DNA of 64,000 bases, taken from Salinisphaera sp. G21_0. GTDB lineage: Bacteria > Pseudomonadota > Gammaproteobacteria > Pseudomonadales > Endozoicomonadaceae. This document shows positions 58,898-64,000 of this stretch, one piece after another (positions within the stretch are counted from its first letter, which is position 1; each line of letters opens with the position of its first letter). The DNA is taken from assembly GCF_017744115.1 (NCBI RefSeq), contig NZ_JAGHQW010000013.1:1-64000 (forward strand), given 5' to 3'. Position numbers and translations under genes: made by a program. The notes under the pieces are model-generated. The model had not been told where the DNA came from and searched no databases. It worked only from the letters and a program-made list of their open reading frames with translations.

Positions 58898-59806
58898 ATG
58901 CCCGCACAAGTTGTCAACAGGCTACCAAACATAGCCTTACTTCTGGTTCTGACCATTTTTGTCACTTATCCGCAGCTTGATTATGCCAGTAGCCATACCG
59001 GATTTCCCAGGCTAAGTTATAGCAGCTACTCTCTGCCGATCGACTACCGGCATATGGCGTTGTTTCAGCTTAAGCTCAATCGTTACTACTACCCTTCCCG
59101 TTCAGGTAACCCCGACAATATACATATTGAACACACCCATCATCATTCACACCTGGGATGGTGGGATGGCCCGTTTTTCGGGAGAGGCTATACCATTGAC
59201 AACGATTCTTCCTTCAGTGAACGGGTGTCAGACGGGCTGATTGGGGTCGCGGTGGTGCTGACAGTCATCGCTGTTGCCGCAGCAACCATCTACTCAGTGG
59301 TCCATGCAACCTCGCCCTATCTGGGCGCTGCCAGCCTGACATCGATTGAACTCCCGGAAGACTCACCCTGGAAGATTACGGATTATAAAGTTGCACATGG
59401 TGGAGCGATACGGTACTCAGATTTAGCCTTCAACGAAGACGCCATGATCAACGCCAGAGAACAGGAAATGTTCGACCGGCAGCAAATGAAGCAAGGCCGC
59501 TTTCTTCTCGTTGACCAGGAGAACTGGTGGGGTATTGTCGATTACCCTGTAGACGTTGACGTAACCTTCACCCACTTTGATGACGTTTCAGGCGAAGTCA
59601 CTGAACAGGTAACGGTGAATGTGCAACGTAAAGTCACCAACGGCATGAAAGCCGGAACCATTTTGCCACGGGTTGTCCACAGGACTCAAAACCAGCAGAA
59701 GTATCAACTGACCACCAGAATGGATTATCCGGCATGGTTCAATTTTTCCAACTGGTATCATCAGCCAGCTCGAATAATGATTGATTTCAAGCCCTCTGGC
59801 CCCTAG
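58898..59806 (+). CDS. unknown envelope protein with His-rich motif
   Basis: 302 residues from ATG at 58898, chosen because CGGAG lies eight bases upstream and MPAQVVNRLPNIALLLVLTIFVTYP reads as a signal peptide; the frame allows 29 more residues. Residues 76-85 read HIEHTHHHSH, a possible metal-binding patch. A second hydrophobic segment (about 110-137, GVAVVLTVIAVAAATIYSVV) would anchor it. The C-terminal half is beta-rich with no family I recognise. The stop codon TAG overlaps the start of a MITE-like element. The 150-bp gap after the ABC permease leaves operon membership open. Confidence 0.6.
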   Translation: MPAQVVNRLPNIALLLVLTIFVTYPQLDYASSHTGFPRLSYSSYSLPIDYRHMALFQLKLNRYYYPSRSGNPDNIHIEHTHHHSHLGWWDGPFFGRGYTIDNDSSFSERVSDGLIGVAVVLTVIAVAAATIYSVVHATSPYLGAASLTSIELPEDSPWKITDYKVAHGGAIRYSDLAFNEDAMINAREQEMFDRQQMKQGRFLLVDQENWWGIVDYPVDVDVTFTHFDDVSGEVTEQVTVNVQRKVTNGMKAGTILPRVVHRTQNQQKYQLTTRMDYPAWFNFSNWYHQPARIMIDFKPSGP

Positions 59807-59968
59807 GAGGCTGTCCGAGAATAGACTGCCCTACTGCGGTGGCAGCAAATTGGTCTAAAAAGTCGGAAATTTTTAGCAAATAGAACCACTATTCACTAAA
59901 AATTTCCGACTTTTTATCCTCAATTTTCTGCCATCCTCGCTACGGGCGCTATTCTCGGACAGCCTCCT
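59805..59968 (+). mobile_element. MITE-like element, family B, copy 3
   Basis: 164 bp with perfect ends AGGAGGCTGTCCGAGAATAG and CTATTCTCGGACAGCCTCCT. The central hairpin has arms AAAAAGTCGGAAATTTTTAG and CTAAAAATTTCCGACTTTTT, different from copies 1 and 2 but still fully paired, around CAAATAGAACCACTATTCAC. It overlaps the stop codon of the preceding gene. The following 231 bp up to prfC show nothing recognisable. Confidence 0.85.
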
Positions 59969-60199
59969 AGACACCTCACGATTAATTACCATCTCTTGCC
60001 AATTCAGCGAGTTGAAAATCCAGTCCGGTATTCGTTTTTTAAACCACAGAATCACCGGACTGACCGCCAGCCTACTTGCAGTCATCCCCCCGATTTGGAT
60101 AATTCACCCAAATTTTGATTATTTTCTTATTTTGTACACATCCCTTCTTTGCGGTAGGCACCTGTGTACAGAGATACGTACACAATCTGGAACCCGCTC

Positions 60200-61792
60200 A
60201 TGCCTCCAACAACGTCACCACTTCTCCGGGAAGTTGAAGCCAGACGCACTTTTGCTATCATCTCCCACCCCGATGCCGGTAAAACCACAATTACCGAAAA
60301 GCTCCTGCTGCTCGGCGGTGCCATTCAGCTTGCCGGTACGGTAAAAGGCCGCAAGAGCGGGCGTATGGCCACCTCTGACTGGATGAAGATGGAACAGGAG
60401 CGTGGTATCTCCATCACCACCTCGGTGATGCAGTTTCCCTATGACGGTCGTACGGTAAACCTTCTGGATACGCCCGGACACGAAGACTTCTCCGAGGACA
60501 CCTACCGGACACTGACCGCTGTTGACAGCTGCCTTATGGTCATCGATGGAGCCAAAGGTGTTGAAGATCGCACCATCAAACTGATGGAAGTCTGCCGTCT
60601 ACGGGACACGCCAATATTTACCTTCGTCAATAAAATGGACCGTGAAGTCCGTGACCAGATTGAAGTACTGGATGAAATTGAAGATATTCTGAAAATCCAG
60701 TGTGCACCTATCACCTGGCCTATCGGCATGGGTAAACAGTTCAAAGGGGTTTATAACCTCTATACCGATACCATTCATGTGTTCAAACCCGGTCAGGCCA
60801 GTGTGATTCCGGAAGATATCCGGATCAAAGGTCTGGAATCAGCAGAAGCCAGAACCCTGCTGGGTGATCTCCATGAAGAGTTGATGGAGGAAATTGAGCT
60901 GGTGAAAGGTGCCAGCCATGAGTTTGACCTGGAAGAGTACCTTGCCGGTCGGATGACTCCGGTCTTCTTTGGTACCGCACTGGCCAACTTCGGCGTTCGG
61001 GAAATGCTGGATGATTTTGTCAAGTGGGCTCCCTCCCCCATGCCCCGGGAAACCAATGAACGCACGGTGGTCGCCAATGAAGGGAACTTCTCAGGGTTCG
61101 TCTTTAAAATCCAGGCCAATATGGACCCCAAACACCGTGACCGCATTGCCTTTCTGAGAATCTGTTCCGGCAAATACACGCGGAATATGAAAATGAAACA
61201 TGTTCGTATCGGTAAGGATGTAAAAATTGCCGATGCCGTGACGTTCCTGGCGGGCGACCGTTCCCATGTGGATGAAGCGACCTCCGGTGATATCATCGGT
61301 CTGCACAACCACGGGACTATCCAGATTGGTGACACCTTTACCCAGGGTGAAATGCTCAAGTTTATGGGCATCCCTCACTTTGCGCCCGAGCTGTTCCGCC
61401 GCGTCCGCCTGAAAGACCCATTAAAGCTCAAGCAACTGCAAAAGGGCCTGCAACAGCTCTCAGAAGAGGGTGCTACCCAGCTATTCATGCCAGTGAACAA
61501 TAATGACCTGATCCTGGGGGCAGTGGGTGTACTGCAGTTCGATGTGGTCATGCGCCGACTGAAAGATGAATACAAGGTTGAAGCGATCTATGAGCCGGTT
61601 AACGTCAACACCGCGCGCTGGATTGACTGCAGTGACCAGAAAAAGCTGGAAGAGTTCGAGCGCAAGTGCGCTGATAACCTGGCCATGGATGGCGGTGGCC
61701 ACCTGACTTATCTGGCACCCACCCGGGTCAACCTTTCCCTGGCAGAAGAGCGCTACCCGGATGTGACTTTCCGAACGACCCGGGAGCATTGA
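60200..61792 (+). CDS. prfC: peptide chain release factor 3
   Basis: 530 residues from ATG at 60200 ([20 protein letters not shown]); twelve upstream codons rejected by comparison with E. coli RF3. GTPase motifs [22 protein letters not shown] and NKMDR, then [14 protein letters not shown] and the conserved end [14 protein letters not shown]. Removes RF1/RF2 from the ribosome after termination. Single gene with its own terminator. Confidence 0.97.
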   Translation: MPPTTSPLLREVEARRTFAIISHPDAGKTTITEKLLLLGGAIQLAGTVKGRKSGRMATSDWMKMEQERGISITTSVMQFPYDGRTVNLLDTPGHEDFSEDTYRTLTAVDSCLMVIDGAKGVEDRTIKLMEVCRLRDTPIFTFVNKMDREVRDQIEVLDEIEDILKIQCAPITWPIGMGKQFKGVYNLYTDTIHVFKPGQASVIPEDIRIKGLESAEARTLLGDLHEELMEEIELVKGASHEFDLEEYLAGRMTPVFFGTALANFGVREMLDDFVKWAPSPMPRETNERTVVANEGNFSGFVFKIQANMDPKHRDRIAFLRICSGKYTRNMKMKHVRIGKDVKIADAVTFLAGDRSHVDEATSGDIIGLHNHGTIQIGDTFTQGEMLKFMGIPHFAPELFRRVRLKDPLKLKQLQKGLQQLSEEGATQLFMPVNNNDLILGAVGVLQFDVVMRRLKDEYKVEAIYEPVNVNTARWIDCSDQKKLEEFERKCADNLAMDGGGHLTYLAPTRVNLSLAEERYPDVTFRTTREH

Positions 61793-61815
61793 TCGCAACC
61801 GATAATCCCGGATAT

Positions 61816-61854
61816 AAAGTGACAGGCAAATAAGCTTTGACTGCCTGTCACTTT
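61816..61854 (+). terminator. terminator after prfC
   Basis: AAAGTGACAGGCA, 13-base loop, TGCCTGTCACTTT: a 13-bp perfect stem 24 bases after the stop. The T-run is short. Confidence 0.75.
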
Positions 61855-61980
61855 GATTAGTTCCGACGTTCAAATCAATAATCTATCTCGCCTGCACTTA
61901 TTCCTTTTCTGACTAATACCGATACTGCGGGACCAAAAAATATTGTCTAATCTGAAGGTTCCTTTCTTTCTGGTATTTCT

Positions 61981-63162
61981 ATGAGTGATGCAGTCTCGAC
62001 CAAATCGGAAACCTCAACGGGTGTACGTCAAATCGTAGAGCCGTTAGTCCTGCTTCTTCTGGCAGGGCTGTTGTTTGGCTACATTGGCCAGACCATGGGT
62101 GTTACCCACATGTTCAACACCCTCTTCAACACCGCACACCAGCTGTTGTTAAACACTGTATTGTTCCTGATGGGAATCACCGTATTGACCGGTGCCGCAG
62201 GCCGTCTGCTGATGGAGTTCCATGTTATTTCCCTGATTGAACGGCTGCTGGTCCCATTAATGAGACCTGTGTTCAATCTCCCCGGCCGTGCTGCCATGGC
62301 GGCCATGATGACCTTTTTCTCAGATAACCCGGCCATCATTGGTCTGGCAAAAGACAGGCGTTTCAACCACTCCTTTAAAGTGCCCGAAATCATCTCACTG
62401 ACCAATTTCGGTACCTCTTTCGGTATGGGACTCATTGTCATCACCTTTATGGCAACCCTGCAGAACAATGAGACTGGCGCAACCTATTTCCTGCCGGCCA
62501 TGATTGGCCTGGGCGGTGCCCTTGTTGGAGCCATCATATCCACACGGCTGATGCAGCGCCTTATCCGGAATGATCCCCGACTGCATGAGCTAAGTATTAA
62601 AGATACTCACAGTGAACTTCTGGATGACCACAGCTCTACAGATCCGGTCTGGTTGAGATTCCTCAACGCTCTGCTGGATGGCGGTAAAGGCGGTGTCAAA
62701 ATGGGGGTAGCGATTATTCCCGGAGTATTAATCATCAGTACGTTTGTTATGGTGCTGACCTTTGGCGCACCAGTAACCGGCTACACCGGTGGAGCGTTTG
62801 AGGGAGTGGCCCTGCTGCCAAAACTGGCCAGCCATGTTACCTGGCTGTTTGAGCTGCTGTTTGGTTTTGATCATGCCGAACTGGTTGCCTTCCCCATTAC
62901 CTCGCTGGGCGCGGTTGGTGCCGCCATGTCGCTGGTACCAAACTTTATCAGCCAGGGCATTATTGGCGGCAGTGATATTGCCGTGTTTACTGCTATGGGT
63001 ATGTGCTGGAGTGGTTATCTGAGCACCCATACCGCCATGCTGGACTCTCTTGGCTTTCGCCAGCTAACCTCAAAAGCCATTCTGGCTCACACGATTGGTG
63101 GTATCTGTGCCGGTATCGCTGCCCGTTACCTTTACCTGCTGCTCAGTCCTTTTATTGGTTAA
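61981..63162 (+). CDS. nucleoside-recognition (Gate) domain membrane protein, YjiH-like
   Basis: 393 residues, about nine membrane segments. A Gate/nucleoside-recognition domain is suggested by GRLLMEFHVISLIERLLVPLM-like text, FFSDNPAIIGLAKD, and a second copy near VAFPITSLGAVGAAMSLV. The family is seen in YjiH and spore-maturation-type proteins; transport substrate unknown. Stand-alone gene with a strong terminator. Confidence 0.75.
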   Translation: MSDAVSTKSETSTGVRQIVEPLVLLLLAGLLFGYIGQTMGVTHMFNTLFNTAHQLLLNTVLFLMGITVLTGAAGRLLMEFHVISLIERLLVPLMRPVFNLPGRAAMAAMMTFFSDNPAIIGLAKDRRFNHSFKVPEIISLTNFGTSFGMGLIVITFMATLQNNETGATYFLPAMIGLGGALVGAIISTRLMQRLIRNDPRLHELSIKDTHSELLDDHSSTDPVWLRFLNALLDGGKGGVKMGVAIIPGVLIISTFVMVLTFGAPVTGYTGGAFEGVALLPKLASHVTWLFELLFGFDHAELVAFPITSLGAVGAAMSLVPNFISQGIIGGSDIAVFTAMGMCWSGYLSTHTAMLDSLGFRQLTSKAILAHTIGGICAGIAARYLYLLLSPFIG

Positions 63163-63170
63163 CAACCAGA

Positions 63171-63213
63171 ACAAACAATCAACTCATCTGATGAGTTGAT
63201 TGTTTGTTTTTTC
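63171..63213 (+). terminator. terminator after the Gate-domain gene
   Basis: ACAAACAATCAACTCAT-CTG-ATGAGTTGATTGTTTGT followed by TTTTTT: a 17-bp perfect stem. Confidence 0.93.
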
Positions 63214-63418
63214 GCTTGGGACTGGCAAAAACAGTATCCGCAATAACATCTCCCTCCAGATCTCGATCAAGTGACTCAAACCAAGGTCTAACGGTCAAAA
63301 ATCATTTCCGGAGCCATATTTAAGATTCTACGGATATAAGCAGAAAGCTTATAACACCCATAGCTTTTAAAAAACTGGGCTAAGCAGCCTGGGATTCTGA
63401 ATTGGTAAGGAGAGATGT

Positions 63419-63655
63419 ATGCGCCTGAACCTTCTGTTAGCACCTTTACAACAGGTAATCGATACCATGCATAAGGGTAAAACCTTCAAGATCCGGGTGC
63501 TGATGGAGGAGCTTGGCCTGTGGGAACATCAGGATGATCTGCAGAAAATGAGAATAGCCCTGGCTTTTCGCTCCATGGTGGAAAGTGGCGTGCTTAGCAA
63601 TATTCAGCTTCTCACTCACCATAAAACCCGGCATGCGGTTTATATCACGATATAG
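63419..63655 (+). CDS. small protein of unknown function
   Basis: 78 residues, preceded by a good ribosome-binding site (AAGGAGAG) six bases before ATG and followed by a terminator, so likely a real gene. Mostly helical; KGKTFKIRVLMEELGLWEH and SMVESGVLSNIQLL suggest a small winged-helix-like fold, but no family is recognised. Confidence 0.65.
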   Translation: MRLNLLLAPLQQVIDTMHKGKTFKIRVLMEELGLWEHQDDLQKMRIALAFRSMVESGVLSNIQLLTHHKTRHAVYITI

Positions 63656-63662
63656 TTGCCAC

Positions 63663-63690
63663 AAAGAAGTCGGAGGTATCCGGCTTCTTT
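63663..63690. terminator. hairpin between the small gene and slyD
   Basis: AAAGAAGTCGG-AGGTAT-CCGGCTTCTTT with one mismatch; placed between converging genes, usable from both sides. Confidence 0.7.
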
Positions 63691-63739
63691 ATGAGATCAA
63701 CGTTCTGCTCAACACTTCATACTGTGGGTTTTGATGGAC

Positions 63740-64000
63740 TCAGTGAACATGTCCGCCAGGCCCATGCACATGACCATGGTCCAGCTCTTCCTTGGTGGCT
63801 TCACGAACCTCAACCACTTCAACGCTAAAGTGCAGATTCTCACCCGCCAAGGAATGGTTAGCGTCGATCACCACCTGGTCCTCTTCATCATCAATAGCTA
63901 CCACGGTGACAATACGTGGGCCAATGGCGGTATCGGCATGGAACTGGTTACCCACCTCTACAGGATGGTCACCAAACTGCTCTTTCGGTACCGGCTGCAC
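63740..64000 (-). CDS. slyD: FKBP-type peptidyl-prolyl isomerase SlyD (3' part)
   Basis: C-terminal 86 residues; the 5' end is beyond the window. DANHSLAGENLHFSVEVVEVREAT and the short His-rich tail HGHVHGPGGHVH match SlyD, a cytoplasmic prolyl isomerase and nickel-binding chaperone. The tail is shorter than the E. coli metal-binding tail, as in many marine gammaproteobacteria. Confidence 0.92.
   Translation of the reverse strand: MQPVPKEQFGDHPVEVGNQFHADTAIGPRIVTVVAIDDEEDQVVIDANHSLAGENLHFSVEVVEVREATKEELDHGHVHGPGGHVH

Overview
The window looks like a chromosome segment of a host-associated marine gammaproteobacterium, most likely Endozoicomonas or a close relative. This rests on three things: a Pseudomonas-like housekeeping order, several ankyrin proteins, and large repeat proteins of the DUF1601/RAP kind that are otherwise typical of intracellular or eukaryote-associated bacteria. 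The assignment is inference from gene content, not from a marker-gene comparison.

Layout. 1-8.2 kb: three tandem paralogues (first one cut by the window edge) made of 44-residue helical repeats capped by a C-terminal RAP domain, with almost identical ~200-bp promoter spacers between them. 8.2-8.7 kb: a palindromic MITE-like element and a frameshifted IS5-type transposase remnant. 8.7-10.3 kb: UshA-type 5'-nucleotidase. 10.4-16.4 kb: two paralogues, on the minus strand, that combine 37-residue helical repeats with a C-terminal nucleotidyltransferase domain. 16.4-18.7 kb: a TRAP-permease remnant cut by a second copy of the same MITE (perfect 10-bp target duplication), and an ankyrin protein carrying a c-Myc-like nuclear localisation motif. 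This first 18.7 kb reads as an accessory, probably host-directed island, possibly centred on RNA recognition.

19.1-36.1 kb is dominated by type IV pili: pilD-coaE, nadE, fimX, then two minor-pilin sets (fimT-pilV-pilW-pilE-pilX-like, and fimT-pilV-pilW-pilX-pilY1-pilE). 36.4-49.9 kb is a conserved housekeeping block (ispH, fkpB, lspA, ileS, ribF, murJ, rpsT, proB, obgE, rpmA, rplU, ispB) in an order closely matching Pseudomonas aeruginosa. 50.2-53.1 kb encodes a second, large ankyrin protein. 53.3-55.6 kb holds galU and a phosphomannomutase/phosphoglucomutase gene for sugar-nucleotide supply. 55.8-59.8 kb is an envelope operon: a retropepsin-like protein, a DUF2796/ZrgA-like protein, an ABC ATPase and FtsX-type permease, followed by an unrecognised His-rich protein. 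60.2 kb to the end holds prfC, a nucleoside-recognition (Gate) membrane protein, a small unknown protein and the 3' end of slyD.

Two families of non-coding mobile elements punctuate the window: family A (two copies, conserved terminal inverted repeats, ~10-bp target duplication) and family B (three copies, of which one sits inside the rplU-rpmA operon). Family B copies keep their central hairpin although its arms differ completely in sequence between copies. The best candidates for an undescribed system are the RAP-repeat cluster and the repeat-nucleotidyltransferase pair beside it.
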